Below the pieces are notes generated by a model, which saw nothing but the letters and a program-made list of their open reading frames with translations, had not been told where the DNA came from and did no database searches. Below, piece after piece: positions 48,573-56,846 of a stretch of DNA of 64,000 nucleotides. A program made the position numbers and the translations under genes. Numbering within the stretch: position 1 is the first letter of the stretch; every line of letters starts with the position of its first letter. The stretch is from Fimbriimonadaceae bacterium. GTDB lineage: Bacteria > Armatimonadota > Fimbriimonadia > Fimbriimonadales > Fimbriimonadaceae. The DNA lies in assembly GCA_023957775.1 (NCBI GenBank), contig JAMLGR010000009.1:62001-126000 (forward strand), given 5' to 3'.

Positions 48573-51409
48573 TGTTGATTCCCTTGCTCCTGATCGTCGC
48601 AGGGTTCCAAGACCGCACCAACCCACAAGGGCTGCTCGGAGCAGACGAGGTGACGCATAGACTCGCAGCGAACCCTCCGCGGTCGACGGAATCGGGTCCC
48701 CTTGAGGGCGTTCGAGCCGCGTCGCGGGCTCTGTCCGCCCGGTTGGATGCGCTGTCGCCCGAGCAAGCCGCTGCCGAGTGGTTGGCCCTGTTGAAGCGAT
48801 GGGAAACCGACACTTCGACGATGCCATCCCATCCGAATGGATACCAATGGGCGGAGATCATGATGCCGCCTCTCCCTGCGCCCGCGGCCTGGCCGTTGAT
48901 CCGGGCGGACCTGGCCAAGCAACCCGCCGACGCAGAGCGGAACCGGGTGATCCTTCTCTTCGACGACCTTCTCGGAAAGGACGCTGATGTGTTGCGTTCC
49001 CTGGAGGGCATGCGCAGCCCGAACGGGGACTCGAAGAAGGAAGACGCCTTTTCCCCCGAGAGCCCCATTTCAAAGGCCGAGCGACCCATCGCCTTACGAA
49101 CTGGAGACCTCGCTCTCCTTGAGGAGGTCTATGTTCGGTTGGCTGGCGGGGACGCATTCTGGGGCGGGGACGGAATTCCAGACCTGGTTCGGCAGTTCGG
49201 AAAGGAGAGGGCCGAATCGATGCTCCACAAGATTTTCGAGGGGTCCGGGACTCCGTTCACGCAGTTCCAAGGAACCGCAACGCAGGACCTTGCGATGGCC
49301 GTCGTCGTCGCCACGCTTTCCACTCAGAAGATGCCTCAATGGTATTTGGCCAGGGGCCTGGCCGATTTTCCTTACGTGGCCGCGCTGGTGGGTCGATTCG
49401 GCGAGGACGCGTTCACTCAGTATGGAACTTCCGGAGCCGCGGGCTTGATCTATGCCCTCGGATTGGCCAAGAGGGGCCAGATGGAGCAGGCGGAACGGGT
49501 GCTTGGCATCGCCGGAGGGTGGAGCGGCGACCTCGCCACCTACGTGAACGGCGGTTGGGACGAACAGACGCTCTTCGACCTGGTTGCGACGCTCCTCGAT
49601 CGCAAGCCCTTTGACGCGCTTTGGTCGCTCTACTCGGCTCTGGGCCGATCGCTTGGCCGATCCGAGGAGGTCGCGCAACGCTTGGACCGCTGGATCTCCA
49701 ACCCCGATCTGGCACCCGAATCCCGAGCGCTCTGCCTCGCCCAAAGGGCAACTCTCGACCTCGCACAAGGCCGTTCGAAGGCGGCCGTCGCTGCGTACAA
49801 AGAGTGCGTACGTCTGAACGCCAGGCAATATGCGGACACCCTCCTTCGCCTGGCAGCCGTGGTGGGGGATCGGGAAGCGTTGGACTTCGTCGCCGAGGCG
49901 GCAAAGTCGATGGGCACCGACGTGAATCGCCTCGACCTTTTCGGCGCCTACCTGTCTCAGGGTAGGGTCTCCGACGCTCAGGAGGCCGTCCTATCGGCGG
50001 CTCAGGACACTCAGAACGTCAATCTCAGCGCGGAAGGTCAGGGACGTTTGCTCAACGCGTATCCAGACAGGGGAGTCCAACTGGCTCACTTGTACTACAA
50101 AGCAGACAGACCTGCCGAGATCCTGACGCTGCTCGACGAGTATCCGAGTTGGGGAGCGAACGATCTCTTCGACCTTGTCGATTACCGTTCGGGCACCTAC
50201 TATTACCCAAGCATCGGGGGCCAGACCGAGCCCTTGGGGTTCTATGCCGCCTGGGCCTTTGGAAAGACCGGCCGCACACCTCTGGCCGTGCGCATCCTGC
50301 ACTCCCTGATCCCATTCGAGCCCAGGAGCGACGCAGCCTGCGCATTGCTCAACGAATTGGAGGGCGAGGCCGCCCTGTCCTTCTACGAGCAGCGCGTCGC
50401 TGCAAACCCTCTGGACGCCCGCTCCCTCGTGTGGAAGGGGGACCTCCTGCTGAGGGTTGGGAGGCTCAAGGAAGCAGAGGCGAGCGTTCGCGCAGCGATG
50501 GCCCTCAATCCCTCGGGCGTCACTTCGCATCATCAGGAACTGGAGATCTTCGCAGCCATCCTCGATGCAGAGGGGGATCACGCGGGCGCAGAGGCCTATC
50601 GCCAAAGGGTCGAGGCGGCACGTCTTGCCGATCAGGGCGATCGAGAGTGGCGGGTCGGACTCTACTCCCAAGCCGCCGACCACTACCGTCAGTCCTTGAA
50701 CCTCTCTCCGGCTCAGGGCTCGGTTCAAGCTCAATACGCCCAGGCCTTGGAGAGCCTTGGCAACCATCGAGAAGCGGTCGCCGCGTCCATGAAGTCGCTT
50801 GAGATCCTCCCCGGCCACCAAGCGGGAGCCATCGCGTTGCCCAACGTACGGATTCTTCAGAACGAGACCGATCGGCGCCAAGCACGCTCTTTGCTTGAGA
50901 GCCTGAAAGGGGACCATCCACGGGATCTGGGAATCCTCGTGGCCTGTGCCCAGTTCGAGTCTCGAACGGGACAAGACAAAGAGGCGCTTGCGAGTTATGA
51001 GGAGGCGCTCAAGATCGACCCCCGATGCATTCAAGCATGGTCTGGCATCGCCAGCCTCGCGCCAAGCGGTGTCGTGTCCAAGAAGCAAATCGAGGAGGCT
51101 TTGCTCGCTCTGATCGGCTTGTCCCCTGGGTCGGCGCAGTCCTACACCATCAGCCCCGCGTACGGGAGCATCAGCGACAAGTCGGGTCTGTGGCTGGCGT
51201 ACCACAAGGCAACATCATCTGCGCCCACGGCACCGGAGGGACCCCTCTATCCGCTGGAGGCATCGAAGCGCTCGATGGCCGCAGGCAGCCGTCCGGCCAA
51301 CAACCGGCGTCCCCCGGTTCGCGTCACGCCCGGCGAATTCCTGAGCGGGTTGCGGGAACTGGAGGACCTGATTGAGGTGGGTCGCACCCCCTGGGAAAAC
51401 GGCAACTGA
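48569..51409 (+). CDS. large secreted TPR protein 2
   Basis: A 946-aa exported paralogue of the preceding gene, with a short signal (MMLIPLLLIVAGFQ), a shared early motif (AAAEWLALLKRWETD, like SALATEWLALVDEA), and TPR-like repeats in the C-terminal half (AQYAQALESLGNHREAVAAS, ACAQFESRTGQDKEALASYE). No catalytic motif. Start and stop of the pair overlap (ATGA), so both are made from one message. Conservation of length and repeat order suggests they work as partners rather than as a recent redundant copy. Confidence 0.75.
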   Translation: MMLIPLLLIVAGFQDRTNPQGLLGADEVTHRLAANPPRSTESGPLEGVRAASRALSARLDALSPEQAAAEWLALLKRWETDTSTMPSHPNGYQWAEIMMPPLPAPAAWPLIRADLAKQPADAERNRVILLFDDLLGKDADVLRSLEGMRSPNGDSKKEDAFSPESPISKAERPIALRTGDLALLEEVYVRLAGGDAFWGGDGIPDLVRQFGKERAESMLHKIFEGSGTPFTQFQGTATQDLAMAVVVATLSTQKMPQWYLARGLADFPYVAALVGRFGEDAFTQYGTSGAAGLIYALGLAKRGQMEQAERVLGIAGGWSGDLATYVNGGWDEQTLFDLVATLLDRKPFDALWSLYSALGRSLGRSEEVAQRLDRWISNPDLAPESRALCLAQRATLDLAQGRSKAAVAAYKECVRLNARQYADTLLRLAAVVGDREALDFVAEAAKSMGTDVNRLDLFGAYLSQGRVSDAQEAVLSAAQDTQNVNLSAEGQGRLLNAYPDRGVQLAHLYYKADRPAEILTLLDEYPSWGANDLFDLVDYRSGTYYYPSIGGQTEPLGFYAAWAFGKTGRTPLAVRILHSLIPFEPRSDAACALLNELEGEAALSFYEQRVAANPLDARSLVWKGDLLLRVGRLKEAEASVRAAMALNPSGVTSHHQELEIFAAILDAEGDHAGAEAYRQRVEAARLADQGDREWRVGLYSQAADHYRQSLNLSPAQGSVQAQYAQALESLGNHREAVAASMKSLEILPGHQAGAIALPNVRILQNETDRRQARSLLESLKGDHPRDLGILVACAQFESRTGQDKEALASYEEALKIDPRCIQAWSGIASLAPSGVVSKKQIEEALLALIGLSPGSAQSYTISPAYGSISDKSGLWLAYHKATSSAPTAPEGPLYPLEASKRSMAAGSRPANNRRPPVRVTPGEFLSGLRELEDLIEVGRTPWENGN

Positions 51410-51428
51410 GACCGGACGGACGCGTGCG

Positions 51429-51980
51429 TCACATCCCTCGGTTGACAAAGAGAACGCGGCCATCCTCGCCTAGGCCAACGTTCGCATCCCATCCAATCCT
51501 TACAGGCCAACTCTGAATCCAAACGCAGTGGCATCGCACGTCTTTGCCGTCTACCTTGGAGTCGATTGGGAGTGCTCCCAGGCCGGAGTATTCAAAATCC
51601 CACGTGGTCGTACTCGGGTCAAGTTTGAGCACCTCCTTGAAGCAAGCCTGCAGCACCTTGGGCGGGACCCCTTCCGTTGCCAACTTCGATGCTGCACGCC
51701 TTGTCAAGTCCATCTTCACGTGGACTCGATTTCCCACGACTTGCCAAGCACACTCCTCGATCGAGCCCACGAGGTCCCTGCGTCGGCTCGAGAAGATCTT
51801 GAGAGACCGGGGCACCGCGCTTGAGTCGAGAACGACATGGTAGTTGGTCCCCTTCTGCACGAACCCGCTGAATTGGACGAGGCACTCTTCAACTTCGATC
51901 GATCGTCTAGCATCGTCCGGGATGGCCATTCGGACAGGTTGGCAACACAGTGCGAACAACGAGGGAATCGCGAGCATCAT
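51429..51980 (-). CDS. exported protein, unknown function
   Basis: A 183-aa protein beginning MMLAIPSLFALCCQPVRMAI, a short signal that could be a lipoprotein type (LFALCC). The mature part (EECLVQFSGFVQKGTNYHVV, RVHVKMDLTRRAASKLATEG) looks like mixed alpha/beta with a basic centre. No family recognised. The open frame extends upstream 11 codons (MGDEVLHNDYE) without improving the signal. It faces the TPR operon, convergently. Confidence 0.55.
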   Translation of the reverse strand: MMLAIPSLFALCCQPVRMAIPDDARRSIEVEECLVQFSGFVQKGTNYHVVLDSSAVPRSLKIFSSRRRDLVGSIEECAWQVVGNRVHVKMDLTRRAASKLATEGVPPKVLQACFKEVLKLDPSTTTWDFEYSGLGALPIDSKVDGKDVRCHCVWIQSWPVRIGWDANVGLGEDGRVLFVNRGM

Positions 51981-52056
51981 CTCGTAGTCATTGTGCAACA
52001 CCTCATCGCCCATCGCGCCGTACCCCGGATCAGGCGACGCCCAGTAGAATCCCTAC

Positions 52057-52836
52057 GTGGACCTCTCCCCTCTGCTGACCTCGCACCGCTCGATCCGCCG
52101 GTACAAGCCGGACCCCATCGACCCCGCCCTGATCGAAAAGGTCTGTCACGAAGCCATCATCGGGACGTCCTCCTCGGGGAATCTCAACTCGGTCTCGATC
52201 GTCCTCACCCGAGACCCCGAGCGGAAACGCCGCCTGTTCGAGCTTCACTCCGAGCAAGAGATGATCCTCCAGGCCCCGCTCGTGATGACGTTCTGCGCCG
52301 ACTGGTGGCGGACCCGCGAATGGCTGCGCCTGCGCGGCGCGCGGGACAATTTCAACAACCTCCTCGGGTACCACGTCGGGGCGTACGACGCGATGATCCT
52401 CGCCCAAAGCGTGTGCCTGGGATTCCAAGACGAGGGGCTGGGCATCTGTTACATGGGCACGACGCTCTTCAAACTTCGCGAAATCGGCGAAGCGCTCGGC
52501 CTTCCGGAGACCTGCATCCCCGTCACGACGATCGTGGTCGGCTACCCGGACGAAGACCCGCCCAAGCGGGACCGCCTCCCGCTCCAAGCGTTCCTGCACG
52601 ACGAGACCTACCGGATGCCGACCCCCGAGGAGATCGACGAGGTGTACGCCGAACGCGAGGTTCGGGGATGGGAACGCTACATGGCCTACCCCGAGCTCGA
52701 AGCCATGGCGAAGGAGCGGGGAATCACCACCCTCGCCCAGTTCTACACCAGCGAAATCAAGTACGACCCCGAGTTCTTCGCCGAGTGCTCGAAGGACATC
52801 CTGCAGGTCCTGAAGGAGAAGGGGTTCCTGCCCTAG
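52057..52836 (+). CDS. nitroreductase family oxidoreductase
   Basis: A 259-aa flavoenzyme of the NfsA/FRP-like type: LTSHRSIRRYKPDPID at the N-terminus (FMN phosphate contacts), GTSSSGNLNSVSIV, and EGLGICYMGTTLFKLREIGE with VVGYPDEDPPKRDRLPL later. It should reduce quinones or nitro compounds with NAD(P)H. It starts at GTG with TAGAAT 7 nt upstream, so it is probably leaderless. The C-terminal 60 residues (ERYMAYPELEAMAKERG) are typical of a subgroup of this family. Confidence 0.9.
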   Translation: MDLSPLLTSHRSIRRYKPDPIDPALIEKVCHEAIIGTSSSGNLNSVSIVLTRDPERKRRLFELHSEQEMILQAPLVMTFCADWWRTREWLRLRGARDNFNNLLGYHVGAYDAMILAQSVCLGFQDEGLGICYMGTTLFKLREIGEALGLPETCIPVTTIVVGYPDEDPPKRDRLPLQAFLHDETYRMPTPEEIDEVYAEREVRGWERYMAYPELEAMAKERGITTLAQFYTSEIKYDPEFFAECSKDILQVLKEKGFLP

Positions 52837-52881
52837 CGCTCCGGGGTGGCCAGGAGAACCCCGATACGGGTAAACGTCGCC

Positions 52882-53382
52882 ATGTCGAAGGAAACCACCC
52901 TCGCCCGCATCGATGAGGAGATCCGTCAGGGGCGGCTTGGCGTGGCCCGAGACCGGCTCCACGGCCTCGTCGGCTCGTATCCAGAGGATTTGGCCCTACG
53001 AAAGAAGCTCGGCGACCTCTACTGGAGCCTTGGATACCCCGCCTCGGCTGGCCAGTACTGGTTCCTCGTTCCCGAGCCCGGCGAGCACGCGGAGGAGGCC
53101 TTCGCAGCCTTCCTTCACTCCTGCCAACACGACCCTCGGATCGTACTCAAACGATTGCGGCTGCGTGGCGTGGCCGCCTCCTCCTTCGAGCCCATGGTTC
53201 GCGAACGCGTCGAGGCACAGAAGGACCGCTTTCGCAAGACCTACGGGACCGAGCCGCCCTCCGATTCCATCTACCAGCCGCGGCAACGAACAGTGGAGTC
53301 GGGTGCCTGCTGCCTCTTTTTGGCGCTCATCGTCATTCTCGCGGGGATCGGATTCGTTCAGGTGCTTGGCTGGTTGCGCTAG
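52882..53382 (+). CDS. DUF6584-like protein with C-terminal membrane helix
   Basis: A 166-aa protein. The N-terminal half (MSKETTLARIDEEIRQGRLG, ARDRLHGLVGSYPEDLALR, KLGDLYWSLGYPASAGQYWF) matches my memory of DUF6584, small helical TPR-like proteins of unknown function. The C-terminus is a single membrane helix (CCLFLALIVILAGIGFVQVL). I start at 52882 rather than 52846, since MSKETTLARIDEEI is the family-like start. It is downstream of the nitroreductase with a 45-bp gap. Confidence 0.7.
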   Translation: MSKETTLARIDEEIRQGRLGVARDRLHGLVGSYPEDLALRKKLGDLYWSLGYPASAGQYWFLVPEPGEHAEEAFAAFLHSCQHDPRIVLKRLRLRGVAASSFEPMVRERVEAQKDRFRKTYGTEPPSDSIYQPRQRTVESGACCLFLALIVILAGIGFVQVLGWLR

Positions 53383-53470
53383 CTACGCAGGCCCGCGTTG
53401 TGGTCCTCACGCTCGCCACGGGCAGATGCGTACGAGCAACTCTTCGCTCTCTACGCGCGCTCGAAGAGCC

Positions 53471-54535
53471 CTAGACCCCCGAACCCTTGGATGCTTCCTT
53501 CTTGAGGTCCTCGAGGGCCTGCTTCAGATCGGCGTTGTCCTTCTGCTCGCTGTTCGGCAACTCGGCGAGGCCGCGCTCCGCCCGATCGAAAGCGTGCTTC
53601 TTGTCTCCGCGCTGCATCGCATAGATGGCGCCAAAGTAGTAGCGGATCACATCGCCTTTGCCTGCGCTATCGACCATCAGGCCCATGATTCGATCGCCAA
53701 GGACCTTGTCGCCCGCGGGGCTCAGCTGATCCATCGCGAGCATGATCAGGGTCTGGGTGGTGGCCTCGTCCTTGGACGCCGCCATCTCCACCAACTTCGC
53801 GTCCGCGGCCGTGGGGTCTTCCTTGAGGAGGATCTGCAGCTTCACCCCGGCGAGACGGCCCACTTCCCCGGGGTACTGCTTCTCGAAGTCGGTGCACTTG
53901 GCCTTCGCCGCGTCGAGGTGGCCGGCCTGAAGATCCGTGCGGATGTCCGCGATCAGCTTCTCGGTTAGAGCGGCGAATCGCGCCTCCGCCGCCTGCTTCT
54001 CAAATCGAGCCTTCGACGCCTCGATGTCGAACGTCCCGGCCTTGAGCTGTTTCAGCGGCTCTTCAAGCTCCATCGGATGGCCGATCCACGCCACTTTGCC
54101 ACCGTCGATCACGAAGGCGGTCGGGATTCCGCGCTGGTCCGCGGCATCCATCCAAGTGGCTGCCATCCCGTCCTTGTTTCCGGCATAGCCCACGTGATAG
54201 TCCATCTGCGCGCCCATCTTGTCCACGAACGCCTTGACGTTGGTGCCATTGTCCTCCTCCCAGATGCTGAGGCCTAGGAACGTGACGTCCCGGTACTGCT
54301 TGGCGAGTTCGGTGAGATGCGGGATGCTCTCACGACAAGGTCCGCACCACGTCGCCCAAAACTCGACCACATAGGTCTTCTTGGGATCGAACTGCTTGAC
54401 CGGCTTGCCCTTGTACCACGTCTTGACCGCAAGGGCCGGCGCAGGCGAACCCACACCGACGCCCTCGGCATGAGCCAGCACCGAGGCAACCATCAGGATG
54501 GCAACCCAAGAAATCGAATGAAAGAACGCGCGCAT
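53471..54535 (-). CDS. TlpA-like thioredoxin with helical tail
   Basis: A 354-aa exported protein. After a signal peptide (ending VLAHA), a TlpA/ResA-type thioredoxin domain carries the redox motif EFWATWCGPCRESIP and a cis-Pro region GIPTAFVIDGGK. Residues 190-350 are a helical tail of TPR-like repeats (IADIRTDLQAGHLDAAKAKC). It would reduce disulfides outside the cytoplasm, as in cytochrome maturation, but no partner genes are present. TAGATT lies 6 nt before the ATG. Confidence 0.88.
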   Translation of the reverse strand: MRAFFHSISWVAILMVASVLAHAEGVGVGSPAPALAVKTWYKGKPVKQFDPKKTYVVEFWATWCGPCRESIPHLTELAKQYRDVTFLGLSIWEEDNGTNVKAFVDKMGAQMDYHVGYAGNKDGMAATWMDAADQRGIPTAFVIDGGKVAWIGHPMELEEPLKQLKAGTFDIEASKARFEKQAAEARFAALTEKLIADIRTDLQAGHLDAAKAKCTDFEKQYPGEVGRLAGVKLQILLKEDPTAADAKLVEMAASKDEATTQTLIMLAMDQLSPAGDKVLGDRIMGLMVDSAGKGDVIRYYFGAIYAMQRGDKKHAFDRAERGLAELPNSEQKDNADLKQALEDLKKEASKGSGV

Positions 54536-54660
54536 GGCCTAATCTACCAAACCAGCCTCCTAGGACCGCAAGCGACGTGGTACACCGAGTCCGGGATGCC
54601 GAGCTTGGTTGCGACCAAGGTGTTGGGCGACGACCGAGCTTCGGTCGTTGAAGCGGTGCC
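54536..54660. other. intergenic stretch with a repeated 16-mer
   Basis: TACACCGAGTCCGGGA at 54581-54596 recurs at 54820-54835, the end of the sugar-binding gene. In the same sense it encodes IPDSVY in both copies, so the left copy may be a remnant of a duplicated gene end. Confidence 0.5.
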
Positions 54661-54661
54661 C

Positions 54662-54703
54662 AAAAACAACAAAACACCCCTCACGTCAAAATGCGAGGGG
54701 TGT
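54662..54703 (-). terminator. rho-independent terminator after the sugar-binding gene
   Basis: On the minus strand ACACCCCTC and GAGGGGTGT form a 9-bp stem with a 12-nt loop followed by TTTGTTGTTTTT. It lies about 110 nt after the stop of the sugar-binding gene. Confidence 0.85.
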
Positions 54704-54815
54704 CGCAGCCCAGGCCAAGGCCCCGCTACTTTCGGCGACGACGCATGATCGCGGCCGCGACCATTGGCAACCGTATAAATGCTTGTTTCGCAGGAAACTT
54801 GCGGTGGATCTCTTT

Positions 54816-55808
54816 CTAGTACACCGAGTCCGGGAAGTAATACTCCTTCGCGTTCTCCGGCGTGATGAGGTCGAGGTCCAGCACGATGTGCCGCGGCGTG
54901 TACGGCCGCGCGTTCTCCTTCCCCGCACGCAGCATCGCTACGGTCGTCTGAATCCCGAACCCGATCATCGACGGCGGATACGTGATGTCTCCGGGATACA
55001 GCGGATCGCCGTCCATCACGCGCTTCACGATGTCCTTCATGCCCCCGCCGCCCAGAATCCAGATGTTCTTGTCCCGGCCCGCGGCCTTCAGCGCGATCTC
55101 GACCCCCAGCGCCATGTCGTCGTCCGCCGCCCACACCGCGTCGATCTGGGGGTTGTTCACGAGCATGTTCTCCGTCACCTTCTGCGCGACCTCGCGATTC
55201 CACATGCCCGTGTCGCGCGCGACGATCTGGATGCCCGGGTACTGCTTGAACACCGCCAGCGCCGCCTCGACGCGGTCCGTGTTCACCGAGATCGGAATGC
55301 CCTCGAGGATCGCGATCTTGCCCTTCCCGCCCAGCTTCTGAACCATGTACTCGGCCGACCGCCGCCCGAACGCCTTGTTGTCGCCCTCGATGAACACGTC
55401 GGCGACCGGCTCGGCGAAGTTGCCGCTCACGTTGACGATCAGGATGCCCGCCTCGCGCAGCTTCTTCGCGATCGGAGTGACCGGAACGGCCTCGGTGGTC
55501 ACCACCACGACCGCGTCCACGCCCTCGGCCTGCATGTTCTGCAAGTCGTTGATCTGCTCGTCGGGGCCCTTGGCGTCCTCGACGATCCAGTCCACGTCGG
55601 GATAGTCCTTCACCGCGCGCCGCGCCCAGTAGCCGAGCCCCGCGGTCCAACCGTGGTCGGCGGCGGGAAACGACACGCCGATCTTGAACTTCTTGCCGTC
55701 CTTCGGTGCCCCGGCTCCCGCATTGGAAGCCGTGCCTCCCGTGCCGGACTGGCAACCCACCAACAGGAGCGTGGCGACAACGCAAGCCAGAGTCTTCAAC
55801 CGCTTCAT
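54816..55808 (-). CDS. sugar-binding lipoprotein of an ABC transporter
   Basis: A 330-aa periplasmic-binding protein of the ribose/xylose class. The lipoprotein signal ends LLLVGC (Cys 19). The mature domain begins KIGVSFPAADHGWTAGLGYW and has QNMQAEGVDAVVVVTTEAVP, IAILEGIPISVNTDRVEAAL and VNNPQIDAVWAADDDMALGV, all typical. No permease or ATPase is adjacent, so the rest of the transporter is elsewhere or the protein serves as a sensor. CATAAT, which includes the upstream stop codon, lies 7 nt before the ATG. It is followed by a strong terminator. Confidence 0.9.
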   Translation of the reverse strand: MKRLKTLACVVATLLLVGCQSGTGGTASNAGAGAPKDGKKFKIGVSFPAADHGWTAGLGYWARRAVKDYPDVDWIVEDAKGPDEQINDLQNMQAEGVDAVVVVTTEAVPVTPIAKKLREAGILIVNVSGNFAEPVADVFIEGDNKAFGRRSAEYMVQKLGGKGKIAILEGIPISVNTDRVEAALAVFKQYPGIQIVARDTGMWNREVAQKVTENMLVNNPQIDAVWAADDDMALGVEIALKAAGRDKNIWILGGGGMKDIVKRVMDGDPLYPGDITYPPSMIGFGIQTTVAMLRAGKENARPYTPRHIVLDLDLITPENAKEYYFPDSVY

Positions 55809-55815
55809 GGCTGGA

Positions 55816-56844
55816 TTATGCCCCGGCCGGCTGCAGCACTTCCCCGATGGGCACGCGACGGCCCTCCTGCGAAGACCGGATGGCCGCGAACACCATCGCC
55901 AGGCTCTTGATGTTGTCGTGGCACTCCCCGTTGGGAACGGGTCCGCCGCCAAGGGCCGCGAGAAACTCCTCCAACGAACCCTCGATGCCGCCCTTTTGCG
56001 GAACCACGTCCGGCGAAGACTCCTCCATGTCGCTGTGGAATCCGCCCACATTCTTCACGGTCTGAACCACCGGCACCGAGCCCCCCTCCCACTTCGCCGA
56101 CCCGTTGGGGCCGACCGCGCGCCAGTCACCGTCCCAACTCGTGTGCAGCCCCTCGGCGCACCAGCTTCCGCGGTACGTGAACCGCAGCCCGCCCTCCATC
56201 TCGAAAAGCGCCGTCGCGCACGCGTCTCCCCGATACCAGCTCCACGACGGGTTGAACTCCTCGGCGTAGACGCTGATCGGGTCCCGCCCCGAGAGGAACC
56301 GCGCCTGGTCGAACGTGTGGATGGCCATGTCGAGCACCAGTGGACTCGCCATCGCGTCGCGAAAGCCCCCGAAGTGCGCGCCGATGAAGAAGTCGGCGTT
56401 GAGGACGCCGAGCGGGCCGAGTTGGTCCTGAATCGCCCGGCGAAACGCGGTCTGCTCCGCGATGTAGCGGCGGCTTTGGCTCACCATGTAGAGCTTTCCC
56501 GCACGGTCGGCCGCCGCCACCATCGCCCGCGCCTGCTCCATGCTCGCAGCCATCGGCTTCTCGCCCAACACCGGGAGCCCGTGGCCCAGCGCAGCCACCG
56601 TGATGTCGCGGTGCACCTCGGGGGGCGTCACGTCCACCACAAACTCGGGTGCGACGATCGGGATCGCCACTTCGAAGCCGCTGCCGCAGTGCGCGACCTC
56701 CAATTCCAGCTCGCGCGCGGCGTCCTCGGCGGCCCCGGGGCGAACGTCCACCCAACCGGCCAGCTCCACGTCCGGATGCGCGGCGAGGTTCTTCGCCCAA
56801 GCCCGGCCCATGCCGCCCGCTCCGACCAGAAGCGCGCGACGCAC
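55816..56844 (-). CDS. Gfo/Idh/MocA family oxidoreductase
   Basis: A 342-aa NAD(P)-dependent dehydrogenase, probably of sugar derivatives. The Rossmann start RRALLVGAGGMGRAWAKNL and the later LPVLGEKPMAASMEQARAM (EKP with the catalytic lysine) are diagnostic; MVSQSRRYIAEQTAFRRAI matches the substrate side. It starts at GTG 56844, two bases after the upstream peptidase stop, and ends 7 bp before the sugar-binding lipoprotein, so the three form one operon. A longer in-frame upstream extension overlaps the peptidase and is rejected. Substrate unknown. Confidence 0.9.
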   Translation of the reverse strand: MRRALLVGAGGMGRAWAKNLAAHPDVELAGWVDVRPGAAEDAARELELEVAHCGSGFEVAIPIVAPEFVVDVTPPEVHRDITVAALGHGLPVLGEKPMAASMEQARAMVAAADRAGKLYMVSQSRRYIAEQTAFRRAIQDQLGPLGVLNADFFIGAHFGGFRDAMASPLVLDMAIHTFDQARFLSGRDPISVYAEEFNPSWSWYRGDACATALFEMEGGLRFTYRGSWCAEGLHTSWDGDWRAVGPNGSAKWEGGSVPVVQTVKNVGGFHSDMEESSPDVVPQKGGIEGSLEEFLAALGGGPVPNGECHDNIKSLAMVFAAIRSSQEGRRVPIGEVLQPAGA

Positions 56845-56846
56845 GC

